Assembly: GCA_003482405.1 (NCBI GenBank)
Contig: DMZB01000267.1
Coordinates: 1-18,830 of the forward strand
Direction of reading: 5' to 3'
Source: Lactobacillus sp.
Lineage (GTDB): Bacteria; Bacillota; Bacilli; Lactobacillales; Lactobacillaceae
Length of the DNA stretch: 18,830 nt
The notes below the pieces were generated by a model, which saw only the letters and a program-made list of their open reading frames with translations, did not search any database and was not told where the DNA came from. Position numbers and translations under genes: made by a program. Shown here piece after piece: positions 1 through 6,988 of this stretch. The first letter of the stretch is position 1. Every line of letters starts with the position of its first letter.

Positions 1-3
1 AGA

Positions 4-25
4 TTTTTTTGGTATAATGAGTGTA
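4..25 (+). promoter_or_regulatory. Extended -10 promoter of the first gene
   Basis: A perfect TATAAT lies at 13-18 with a TG dinucleotide one base upstream (10-11), giving an extended -10 element. Transcription would start near 24-26. The -35 region falls outside the window. The ATG at 17 sits inside this -10 box, so it cannot be the translation start of a message made from this promoter. Confidence 0.6.
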
Positions 26-49
26 AATTTAGCAAAGGACTGGTTTGTC

Positions 50-379
50 GTGGCTAGTAATTCAGATTCAATTTATAACGTCATGTTCTACATCGCCCAC
101 CATCCGGCGGAGATCAGCTTCACAACTCCGGAATACACCAACGTGGTGCGGATGGGCATTCCCGACCGGATCAAAGTCGCGAACCCGGAAATCTACTTCC
201 CGGACAATAAGCTGCTCGTCAACCGTTTCCAAGACGACTTTGTGGCAAAGAACGGTAACCTCTTAGACTTTTTCTTCGATTACACGGAAAAGAAGGTCCC
301 GAACTACCACGAAGTCTGGGTGTCGAGCGCCCACCTGCCGAGTAAACAAACCTATTTTTTGGAACTTTCATTTGAATAA
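50..379 (+). CDS. Small hypothetical protein (GTG start)
   Basis: I do not recognise this protein. The frame is open from an ATG at 17, but that codon overlaps the -10 box. I prefer the in-frame GTG at 50, which has AAAGGA at 34-39 and a 10-base spacing; it gives about 109 residues. The sequence has no signal peptide or membrane segment, is rich in aromatic and charged residues (FFFDYTEKK near the middle), and looks like a soluble cytoplasmic protein. Codon use is normal for the window, which argues for a real gene. It ends only six bases before a tandem folded RNA element and shares the terminator at 620-663 with it, so that element would form its 3' untranslated region. No function can be assigned. 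Confidence 0.6.
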   Translation: MASNSDSIYNVMFYIAHHPAEISFTTPEYTNVVRMGIPDRIKVANPEIYFPDNKLLVNRFQDDFVAKNGNLLDFFFDYTEKKVPNYHEVWVSSAHLPSKQTYFLELSFE

Positions 380-384
380 AGAGA

Positions 385-606
385 GTGGGCGTCCAGGCGC
401 TTTTGCTTGTGAGCATTAACGTGAGTTGCGAAATTATTCCTGGGTTTGGAATAGTTTTGCAACTCGGGTTAAGCGGAGCAAGCGGCCTGGATGCCCACGT
501 TTCGGCACCACTGCCAAGAACGCTGGCGATTATTCCCGGGGTTGGAATAGTCGCCGTTCTCGGGTTAAGCGCAACCAGCAGCCTGGGATGCCCACGTTTC
601 GACACC
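385..606 (+). ncRNA. Tandem folded RNA element (two related units), unnamed
   Basis: Two consecutive units each carry a long hairpin ending in ATTATTCC / GGAATAGT around a 7-base loop. Unit 1 has 423-440 paired with 448-465: 18 bp with two G-U pairs, loop TGGGTTT. Unit 2 has 526-536 closely paired with 544-555 around loop CGGGGTT, with a 3-base bulge at 522-524. Stem bases differ between the copies while pairing is kept. Each hairpin is followed by CTCGGGTTAAGCG (463-475, 559-571) and then by GCCTGG(G)ATGCCCACGTTTCG. The segment 385-402 is complementary to 480-498 and could also pair with 581-595. It lies between the upstream gene and its terminator. It could be a 3'-UTR RNA, a small RNA or a dispersed palindromic repeat. 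Long frames across it on both strands are by-products of the repeats. I cannot match it to a named RNA family. Confidence 0.55.
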
Positions 607-619
607 AAAGCTAAAATTC

Positions 620-663
620 AAAAATCAGTTTTCTCAAACACACCTGAGAAGACTGATTTTTTT
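620..663 (+). terminator. Rho-independent terminator
   Basis: A 17-bp stem, 620-636 paired with 645-661 (one G-U pair), has an 8-base loop and ends in a run of seven T. It closes the transcript of the upstream small gene and the folded element. Confidence 0.85.
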
Positions 664-671
664 GGTTGTGT

Positions 672-707
672 TAAAAAAAAACGCGTCCCCAGGCTAGGGA
701 CGCGTTT
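672..707 (-). terminator. Rho-independent terminator of the ABC/lipoprotein operon
   Basis: AAACGCGTCCC at 679-689 pairs perfectly with GGGACGCGTTT at 697-707. Read on the minus strand it is followed by a run of nine T (672-680). It starts about ten bases after the stop codon of the minus-strand gene at 717. Confidence 0.85.
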
Positions 708-716
708 CAATTAAGC

Positions 717-1687
717 TTATTTAGTCATAAAGATGTACAGGTTGCTACTGGAGACCCCGATAGTGAAGCGCACGTTTTTAGACGTGATCGGATCGATGGT
801 CGTCGTGCTCCCGTTGTTACTCTTAGTTTCCTTCTTGAACTGCTTCATCACCGTCTTGGCATTCGCCCCGGTGGTGGTGGTTAACAGCGCAAAGGACGTC
901 CCAAAGTTCTTTTGACGGGTCTTATCCTTGAAGGCCTTGGTTGGCACAATCATCGCGACACCCATGACGTCACCCTTTTGAACGTTCATTCGAATCTTGA
1001 AGTCCTTGGTGGTCACAACGTTGGTTAGGCCGTTGCTAGGCGTCTTGGTTGGTAATAATTGGTCCTTGACCTGCTTTTTGGCGGTCTTCATGGCCGCGGC
1101 CACTCGCTTTTGGCTGGTTTGCAAACTGGCAGCTGCGGTCTTTAACTTCGCCGCGGCGGCTTGTTGAGCTTGTAGGTCTGCGCACCGGTTGCCGCGGCAC
1201 TACCGCCCGCTTTGATCTGGGCTTGCGCCTGTTTGACCTTGGCCTGAATGGTGGCCTGCTGCTTTTTAAGCGCCGCCCCCTGAGCCTGTAACTTCTTAGC
1301 AGCGGCTTGGTCGGTTTTGCTCAACTTCGACCCGATCAGGGCGTTATTGTACGTCGTGACCATCTTTTGGTAACTAGTCAGACGCTTACTCCCCTGAACG
1401 TGCACGGTTTTCGTGTCACTACCGGCCTTAATTTTGACCGTCTGGCGGGTCGTCTTCGTGGGAACTTGAATCACAAACGTGTGATTATCGACGTTGGCCG
1501 TTTTAGCCTTCGCACCGTCTAATTGATAACTGACCGTTTTGGTATTCGCATTCCCCTTAACGGCCGCAACCAGTCCGTTACGTTTATACGTTGTTTTCGT
1601 CGTTGATAAGGTCGTTGCGCCGCAGCCCGCTAGCACTAAGCTGAGCAGACCGACACCCGCAGCCACCATGGCTGTTTTCCGATACAA
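717..1687 (-). pseudogene. Lipoprotein with coiled coil, split by a -1 frameshift
   Basis: Two minus-strand frames form one interrupted gene. The first (1687-1142) begins at a TTG with GGAGG eight bases upstream and encodes a lipoprotein signal with lipobox LAGC at residues 19-22, so Cys22 would be lipidated and the protein anchored outside the membrane. A Thr/Lys-rich beta-like segment and an Ala/Gln/Lys helix follow. Near 1176-1186 the Ala-rich helix stops making sense in this frame and continues in the next one (ADLQAQQAAAAKLKTAAASL), running to a stop at 717. Restoring one base gives about 323 residues. The second half begins as coiled coil and ends in a globular region of unknown fold. 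The start follows the stop of the ABC gene by 14 bases, and its ribosome site overlaps that stop, so it belongs to the exporter operon. It could be a mutated gene, a sequencing error or, less likely, programmed frameshifting. Confidence 0.75.
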
Positions 1688-1701
1688 ATGACACCCCTCC
1701 T

Positions 1702-3594
1702 TTAGTCTAAATTAATGTTGCCAGAAAATTGACTGTTGTATAGGTCCGCGTAGAACCCGTTTTGCGCCATTAACTGCTCGTGCGTCCCGGTTTCAACCAC
1801 CGATCCGTGATTCATCACGATGATGTTATCAGCACCCTGAATCGTGGACAAACGGTGCGCCACCACGAAACTCGTCCGGTTCTTTAAGAGCCGTTCCATC
1901 GCGTGTTGAATGTGCACTTCGGTCCGGGTATCCACGGAACTCGTCGCTTCATCCAAAATCAGGATTTCCGGATCAGCCACGAAGGCCCGGGCAATCGTTA
2001 ATAACTGCCGTTGCCCTTGGGAAATGTTGGACGCTTCTTCGTTCAGGATCGTGTTGTACCCGTCCGGTAATTTACGGACGAAATCGTCGACGTGGGCCGC
2101 TTTAGCCGCCGTGTAGATTTCATCTTCGGTGGCGTCTTCACGCCCATACTTCAAGTTATCGTAAATCGTCCCGGTGAATAACCAGGTATCTTGAAGCACC
2201 ATCGCAAAGTGTGAACGCAGATCCTCGCGCTTCAAATCACGCGTATCGGTTCCGTTCAACCGAATCGAACCGCCCTTGATGTCGTAGAAACGTTCCAACA
2301 AGTTAATGATGGTCGTTTTCCCAGCACCAGTTGGTCCAACAATCGCGACCTGCTGCCCACGCTTCACGTCTAAGTTATAATCCTTCATTAGTAGCGCGTC
2401 ATCGGTGTAGCCGAATTGAACGTGTTGCAAACTGATCAGATTATCGGAATCCGTTTCGGCGGGTAATTCGGACTTGGTTTGTTTCATTTCTTCTTCGTCC
2501 AGCACTTCAAAGACCCGTTCAGCGGAAGCCACCGTTGACTGAATGGTGTTCAGTAGGTTGGCCATTTGCGAGATTGGTTGTGAGAACTGTTGCGTGTATT
2601 GTAAGAACGCTTGAATGTTCCCTAAGGAAACCTTCCCGTTCGCCACGTCGATCCCACCAATGATGGCGACAAAGACGTAACCAATGTTGTTCAAGAACAT
2701 CATTAACGGCATGATGATCCCGGAAATGAATTGCGCCTTCCAAGCTGCCTTGTAGTAAGTCTCGTTTTGCGTTTCAAAGTCCTTAATGGCGTCGTCTTCC
2801 TTGTTGAAGCTCTTGACCACTTCATGGCCCGAATAATTTTCTTCAACTTGGTTGTTGATCAACCCAAGGCTCTTTTGCTGTTGCCCGAAGTAACGTTGCG
2901 ATTTCGGCGCAACAATACCGACAACGACCAAACTCAATGGAATGGTAACCAACGCAATCAATGTCAATTGCCAACTAATTGTTAGCATCATCCATAAAGT
3001 TCCGATAAACGTGACCAAACTTGTGATTGCCTGAGTCAAACTTTGTTGCAACGTGCTGGCGATATTATCCATATCGTTGACGGCACGGCTCATGATATCC
3101 CCGTTGTTATGGGTATCGTAATACTTGATTGGTACCAGACGCATCTTGCCCTTAAACTCCCGACGCAACTTGTACACTGTCCGTTGAGAAATCCGGGTCA
3201 TGATGTACTGCTGCAAGAAGTTAAATAGAGCTGAGGCAAGGTACATCACCAGCACAACCACAATAATTTGAAAGACTTTTTCAAAGTTGATTGGGTAGTG
3301 ACTCATTGGGATGCCGGCCTTTTGGTGTGCCACCCCAGTCATGATGCCCTTATAAATTTCCGTTGTTGCGCGGCCTAAAATCTTGGGCGTCCGAATCTGG
3401 AAAACAACCGCCGTGATGGCGAAAACGAGCACCATGATCATGCCAAACCAGCGATCCGACATGTAGCGCATTAACCGCATAAACGTACCGAAGAAGTTGT
3501 TCGGCTTTTCAACCAAACCTGGGCCTGATCCCGGGCCGTGCCCGTGACCGCCAGTTGGCCGTGGTGTCTGAGTCTTTTTTGCATTATCACTCAT
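1702..3594 (-). CDS. Heterodimeric ABC exporter half, canonical ATP site (LmrD/BmrD-like)
   Basis: A 630-residue ABC half-transporter with an N-terminal membrane domain and a C-terminal ATPase. Residues 1-30 form a Gly/His/Pro-rich extension, as in LmrD/BmrD-type proteins. Membrane helices run from about 48 to 350. Walker A is GPTGAGKTT (420-428), the signature is NISQGQ (523-528), Walker B is ILILDE (544-549) and the switch His is H580. Walker B keeps the catalytic Glu, but the signature is degenerate (SQGQ, not SGGQ). The upstream partner has the opposite pattern, so the pair should form one competent and one degenerate site, as known for heterodimeric type IV exporters. The start ATG overlaps the partner's stop as TAATG, which suggests translational coupling and equal amounts. 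Substrates of this family are usually hydrophobic drugs or lipids; the actual substrate cannot be read from sequence. Confidence 0.93.
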   Translation of the reverse strand: MSDNAKKTQTPRPTGGHGHGPGSGPGLVEKPNNFFGTFMRLMRYMSDRWFGMIMVLVFAITAVVFQIRTPKILGRATTEIYKGIMTGVAHQKAGIPMSHYPINFEKVFQIIVVVLVMYLASALFNFLQQYIMTRISQRTVYKLRREFKGKMRLVPIKYYDTHNNGDIMSRAVNDMDNIASTLQQSLTQAITSLVTFIGTLWMMLTISWQLTLIALVTIPLSLVVVGIVAPKSQRYFGQQQKSLGLINNQVEENYSGHEVVKSFNKEDDAIKDFETQNETYYKAAWKAQFISGIIMPLMMFLNNIGYVFVAIIGGIDVANGKVSLGNIQAFLQYTQQFSQPISQMANLLNTIQSTVASAERVFEVLDEEEMKQTKSELPAETDSDNLISLQHVQFGYTDDALLMKDYNLDVKRGQQVAIVGPTGAGKTTIINLLERFYDIKGGSIRLNGTDTRDLKREDLRSHFAMVLQDTWLFTGTIYDNLKYGREDATEDEIYTAAKAAHVDDFVRKLPDGYNTILNEEASNISQGQRQLLTIARAFVADPEILILDEATSSVDTRTEVHIQHAMERLLKNRTSFVVAHRLSTIQGADNIIVMNHGSVVETGTHEQLMAQNGFYADLYNSQFSGNINLD

Positions 3595-5327
3595 TACAGA
3601 CCCGCCTCCCCTTCGCGCAATTGAGACCGCATAATTTCTTGATAAACCTTGTTGCTTTGTTTCAATTCTGCATGAGTACCTTTTCCGACCAGTTTCCCAT
3701 TATCAAGCACGAGAATCAGGTCAGCATCGGCAACCGTAGCGATTCGCTGTGCCACAATCACGACAATACTCTGTTGAATGCGTTTGTCCTGGCGCAATTG
3801 ACCCCGCAGTTTGGCGTCGGTCTTAAAGTCCAGCGCTGAGAAAGAGTCATCAAACACATACATGCTAGCGTCCTTGACGAGGGCACGTGCAATGGCTAAA
3901 CGTTGACGCTGACCACCTGAAAAGTTTGACCCGCCTTGTTCGACGTGTGCGTCCAAACCACCTTCTTCTTTCACGAAGTCAGTGGATTGGGCAATCTCTA
4001 AGGCCGCCCAAATTTCATCATCAGTCGCGTCGTCCTTACCAAACTTCATGTTGTCGCGAATTGTCCCTGTAAATAGGGTCGCTTTTTGTGGCACCATCGC
4101 AACTTCACTGTGCAAAGTTTTCACATTCTGTTGGCGAACATCGATGCCGTTCACGTCAACGCTGCCTTCAGCAACATCAAAGAAACGGGGGATCAAGTTA
4201 ACCAGCGTCGTTTTACCTGAGCCGGTTCCACCGATGATGGCCACCGTTTGGCCAGCCTTGGCACTAAAATCAATCCCACTCAAGGCCGGCTGTTCAGCAT
4301 GACGGTATCGAAATTCAACATTGTCAAACGCCAATTGTTTGGCTGCATCTGTTGCTGGTGTCTCAGGCTTTTCTGGATCCTTAATGCTTGAATCTAGCGA
4401 CAGTACTTCCTGAATCCGCGTTGCTGAAGCAGCGGCACGTGGCAGAAAGGCCATGACCATCGCTAACATCATGAAACTCATCAGCACTTGCATCGCATAA
4501 GTCATGAACGCAATCATGTTCCCAACCTGCATGGTCTGAGAACTGATCAGCTTGCCACCAAACCAGACAATGGCGACGTTGGTAGCACTCATCACCAGCG
4601 TCATCACTGGATAAGCAAACGCGACGATCGTGTTAACTTTGATTGAATTGTCAGTATAATCCTGGTTAGCTTCCTCGAAACGGTCCTGTTCAAACTTGTC
4701 CTGACGGAATGCTCGAATAACCCGCACACCAGTCAAACCCTCACGGAAAACCAGGTTCAAACGGTCTGTTTTCGTTTGCATTGCCCGGAACCGAGGAATG
4801 GCCAAACCCATAATCAAACCGATACAAATCAGTAAGACGGGAATCGCCACCACGAAGATCCATGACAGTTGGTGACTCTTGTTGTAAGCCAAGAAACTTG
4901 CACCAACCAACATAATTGGCGCCATGATCATCATCCGTAACGCCATCATGGTCACGTTTTGAATCTGAACAACATCGTTTGTCGTTCTTGTGATCAATGA
5001 AGATGTTTCTACCTTATTAAACTCATCATTGGCAAAGTTCATGACCTTACCATAGATGTCACTACGTAAATTTTGCCCTAACTTCTGCGACGAACGGGCC
5101 GCAAGCAAAACGTTCATCACCGCAGCCGCCACAGACAGCAGCGAATAACCGATCATTTCAAAACCGATTTTCCATATGTAACTAATGTCACCCTTTGCCA
5201 CCCCATTATTAACGATATCTGACGTCAAACTGGGTAAGTTCAGATTGGCAACAACCTGAATAATCATAAAGAACACGGCACCGAGTACCGCCCAATATGA
5301 AATTCGGCCCTTTGCTATTTTTAGCAT
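3594..5327 (-). CDS. Heterodimeric ABC exporter half, degenerate ATP site (LmrC/BmrC-like)
   Basis: A 577-residue ABC half-transporter and the first gene of its operon. I start it at the ATG at 5327, which has AGGAGG ten bases upstream; an in-frame ATG at 5360 lies ahead of that ribosome site. Membrane helices span about 10-300. Walker A is GGTGSGKTT (366-374) and the signature is canonical FSGGQ (469-473). Walker B is MYVFDD (489-494), with Asp494 in place of the catalytic Glu, and Gln527 replaces the switch His. This is the expected pattern for the degenerate-site member of BmrCD/LmrCD/TM287-288-type pairs. Its SGGQ signature would complete the competent site of the downstream partner. It probably exports amphiphilic compounds across the cytoplasmic membrane. 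No regulator gene lies next to it. Confidence 0.92.
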   Translation of the reverse strand: MLKIAKGRISYWAVLGAVFFMIIQVVANLNLPSLTSDIVNNGVAKGDISYIWKIGFEMIGYSLLSVAAAVMNVLLAARSSQKLGQNLRSDIYGKVMNFANDEFNKVETSSLITRTTNDVVQIQNVTMMALRMMIMAPIMLVGASFLAYNKSHQLSWIFVVAIPVLLICIGLIMGLAIPRFRAMQTKTDRLNLVFREGLTGVRVIRAFRQDKFEQDRFEEANQDYTDNSIKVNTIVAFAYPVMTLVMSATNVAIVWFGGKLISSQTMQVGNMIAFMTYAMQVLMSFMMLAMVMAFLPRAAASATRIQEVLSLDSSIKDPEKPETPATDAAKQLAFDNVEFRYRHAEQPALSGIDFSAKAGQTVAIIGGTGSGKTTLVNLIPRFFDVAEGSVDVNGIDVRQQNVKTLHSEVAMVPQKATLFTGTIRDNMKFGKDDATDDEIWAALEIAQSTDFVKEEGGLDAHVEQGGSNFSGGQRQRLAIARALVKDASMYVFDDSFSALDFKTDAKLRGQLRQDKRIQQSIVVIVAQRIATVADADLILVLDNGKLVGKGTHAELKQSNKVYQEIMRSQLREGEAGL

Positions 5328-5391
5328 GTGGCACGTTCCTCCTCGTTCATAAACCAACATGATGCAGCATTAATACAACAGAAACCTAGCT

Positions 5392-5397
5392 ATTATA
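5392..5397 (-). promoter_or_regulatory. Probable -10 element of the ABC operon
   Basis: A perfect TATAAT reads on the minus strand at 5397-5392, about 65 bases upstream of the ATG at 5327. No good -35 hexamer is seen 16-18 bases further up, so the promoter may need an activator or be weak. Confidence 0.5.
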
Positions 5398-5882
5398 CGC
5401 CCTAATTGGTGAAATTTGATAACTTAATTTACTGAATAACACTGTAAATTAAGGCATTTTTATCAATTGGTTAAAATGCCGCCGTTTCGTATCTTATCTG
5501 CAGTTTTCCAATGGAAACAAAGTGAGTATAGCACTAAATGTTTCTAGTGGAAACTGTTTTGCTCATATGTGCTGTACGTGTTGATTTGAAATGTGCAAAT
5601 ATTACTATTTGTGTTTAAGTAATATTTTCCACTATTATAGTGTTTGACATAGTAATTACAAGTACTTTTTGAAAAATTAATAGACACAACTTTGCACTAT
5701 TTCCGTTGCGCTGACCCGAGACGCCGTTCTCCGGGACCGATCTCAGCCAGTAAACCACTGTCTTCAATCTTGATTCTGAGCCAGAAAATGCCTGTCTCAG
5801 AAGTCATCCCGTCACACTAAAAGGGCTCAAAACGCCCGCTAAGTGTGAATTTCACAGAACTCTGTCTCGAGTCCGCTCCACT
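5398..5882. other. AT-rich intergenic stretch dense in inverted repeats
   Basis: No gene is supported here. The stretch holds several perfect dyads: CTTAATTTAC / GTAAATTAAG (5423-5432 / 5444-5453), GGCATTTT / AAAATGCC (5453-5460 / 5473-5480), TTTCCAATGGAAA (5505-5517), AAATATTACT / AGTAATATTT (5597-5606 / 5618-5627) and CACTATTATAGTG (5630-5642). From about 5700 the composition becomes richer in G and C. A hairpin with arms TCACACT / AGTGTGA (5812-5818 / 5842-5848) encloses GGGC / GCCC. The first two dyads share a G at 5453 and lie just upstream of the ABC promoter, so they could be operators. Confidence 0.45.
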
Positions 5883-6101
5883 CGGGAACACATTGGTGCC
5901 ACTATTGAGATTTACAATCGTCGAAATGACATGGGATTGAGTCGCCAGTTTGCTTAAAAATCCGGTGTTTCTAAAAGAGTGATTACTCAAATTAAACAAG
6001 GCAACCTGAATTTCAGTGAAGAAAGCATGAGAACTATGAAGTAGGTTCTACGGAGTCTCGGCAAAGAACCCAGACCGTCATCTATTGAACAAAAAAATTA
6101 A
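5883..6101 (+). pseudogene. Dead copy of the HigA-like antitoxin
   Basis: Read in one frame this stretch matches the intact antitoxin at 6632-6928 almost codon for codon. It has TIEIYNRRNDMGLSR, then QFA, a stop (TAA at 5955-5957), KSGVSKRVITQIKQGNLNF, SEESMRTMK, a second stop (TAG at 6042-6044), then VLRSLGKE. One Arg codon of the intact gene is missing. The two stops replace an AAA and a CAG of the intact copy, so each is one base change away. The N-terminal 40 or so residues have no clear match, and there is no start codon or ribosome site. It appears to be the remains of an older toxin-antitoxin unit, duplicated or acquired separately; no matching toxin remnant was found upstream. Confidence 0.85.
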
Positions 6102-6148
6102 AAAAATCTGACATCTTCACGCACATTTAACAATGGAGTACGTATGTT

Positions 6149-6184
6149 AAGGCAGTACCCGAATTCTCAGGGACACTGCCTTTT
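6149..6184 (+). terminator. Probable terminator downstream of the dead antitoxin
   Basis: AAGGCAGT (6149-6156) and ACTGCCTT (6175-6182) form the outer stem, with CCC / GGG inside, and TTTT follows. It would have ended the transcript of the decayed unit and insulates the intact pair downstream. Confidence 0.6.
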
Positions 6185-6265
6185 ATGTTTCATCATTTTA
6201 ATTAAGCAGTCGCAAAACCGTTTAGCGACGGGCGTTTTAAGACGAGATAAAGGAGTTGAACGCTA

Positions 6266-6292
6266 GTGATTCACATGCTACGATACAAATGA
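6266..6292 (+). CDS. Possible 8-codon leader ORF ahead of the toxin
   Basis: AAGGAG at 6250-6255 is spaced ten bases from a GTG at 6266. This opens an eight-codon frame (MIHMLRYK) whose TGA at 6290-6292 overlaps the toxin ATG at 6289 as ATGA. The ribosome site is badly placed for the toxin itself, so the leader may drive toxin translation by coupling. This rests on geometry alone; a lost base that once joined the two frames is an alternative. Confidence 0.3.
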   Translation: MIHMLRYK

Positions 6293-6630
6293 AAAATCCG
6301 GTGCAGTTTGAACGCTCACTAGAATTTCAAGCATTTCTAGATTCACTTATGGTTAGAGACAAAATACGGTTGCTGGCAAGAATAAATCAAATTGAAGTTT
6401 CGGGTATGCAAGTTGCCATTTCAAAAAAATGGGTCAAAAAAATCGAAAGCAATTTGTTTGAAATCCGTTCACAAGTCGGATCGAATATACAACGCGCACT
6501 TTATTTTCATAACATTGGCAATCAGTACTTAATCCTCACTGGTTTTACGAAGAAAACTCAAAAAACACCTCGGCACGAAATTCAACGTGCCAAGCAGGTT
6601 CGTAATAAATACGAAAAAGGAGGTTTTTAG
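6289..6630 (+). CDS. HigB/RelE-superfamily toxin (Gp49-like)
   Basis: A 113-residue protein of the phage-derived Gp49-like / HigB group of type II toxins, which act as ribosome-dependent mRNA nucleases. Family features visible are an N-terminal EFQAFLDSL segment, a central KKIESNLFEIRS strand pair, the block GSNIQRALYFHNIGNQYLIL, and the near-invariant GFTKKTQKTP at about residues 86-95, followed by a basic helix. The start is uncertain. A TTG at 6256 would add 11 residues but directly abuts the AAGGAG, so I prefer the ATG at 6289, where homology to the family begins. The stop precedes the antitoxin ATG by one base, with the antitoxin's ribosome site inside this gene. Toxin-first order is typical of higBA. 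Confidence 0.85.
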   Translation: MKNPVQFERSLEFQAFLDSLMVRDKIRLLARINQIEVSGMQVAISKKWVKKIESNLFEIRSQVGSNIQRALYFHNIGNQYLILTGFTKKTQKTPRHEIQRAKQVRNKYEKGGF

Positions 6631-6631
6631 T

Positions 6632-6928
6632 ATGGAACTAAAATCAATCGATGAAGTCATTGCTGAAGAACTAAAAGATCCGGAAAAGAGAAGATTATAC
6701 GAAGAGGCCCAGCGACAAGATGGCGCCGCTATCGAGATTTACGATCGGCGAAATGACCTGGGATTGAGTCGTCGTCAGCTTGCTAAAAAATCTGGCGTTT
6801 CAAAAAAAGTGATTACCAAAATTGAACAAGGTGACATGGATTTTAGTGACGAAAGCATGCAAATTATGAAGCAGGTTCTACGAAGTCTCGGAAAGGAAAA
6901 CGATTCGTCACTCGCCTATCAAAAATAG
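6632..6928 (+). CDS. HigA-like antitoxin, XRE-family HTH
   Basis: A 98-residue partner of the upstream toxin. The start is the ATG at 6632, with AAAGGAGG nine bases upstream; an in-frame ATG at 6587 would overlap the toxin and lacks a site. Residues 1-35 form a charged helix (MELKSIDEVIAEELKDPEKR), and residues about 47-85 form a lambda-repressor-like helix-turn-helix (LGLSRRQLAKKSGVSKKVITKIEQG). Proteins of this type neutralise the toxin by direct binding and repress their own operon. A degenerate copy of this gene lies about 550 bases upstream. No strong terminator follows directly; the next good one on this strand is at 7337. Confidence 0.88.
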   Translation: MELKSIDEVIAEELKDPEKRRLYEEAQRQDGAAIEIYDRRNDLGLSRRQLAKKSGVSKKVITKIEQGDMDFSDESMQIMKQVLRSLGKENDSSLAYQK

Positions 6929-6988
6929 TTCTTAGTATTAACTATTAATGAATTGCGTCTGTTAGTTTAATGCTTCTTTATCGGGAGA

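Noticed and set aside
385..606. CRISPR-like array
   Set aside because: Only two units, adjacent without unique spacers of constant size, and each unit is a long hairpin of a different kind.
219..608. Minus-strand frame of 129 codons
   Set aside because: Overlaps the small plus-strand gene and the folded RNA; its Pro/Gly/Ile repeats mirror the inverted-repeat DNA.
385..714. Plus-strand frame of 109 codons across the folded element
   Set aside because: It is created by the GC-rich repeats and runs through both terminators; no ribosome site and no protein-like composition.
5817..5999. Minus-strand 60-codon frame
   Set aside because: It is the antisense shadow of the dead antitoxin copy, whose plus-strand frame clearly matches the intact gene.
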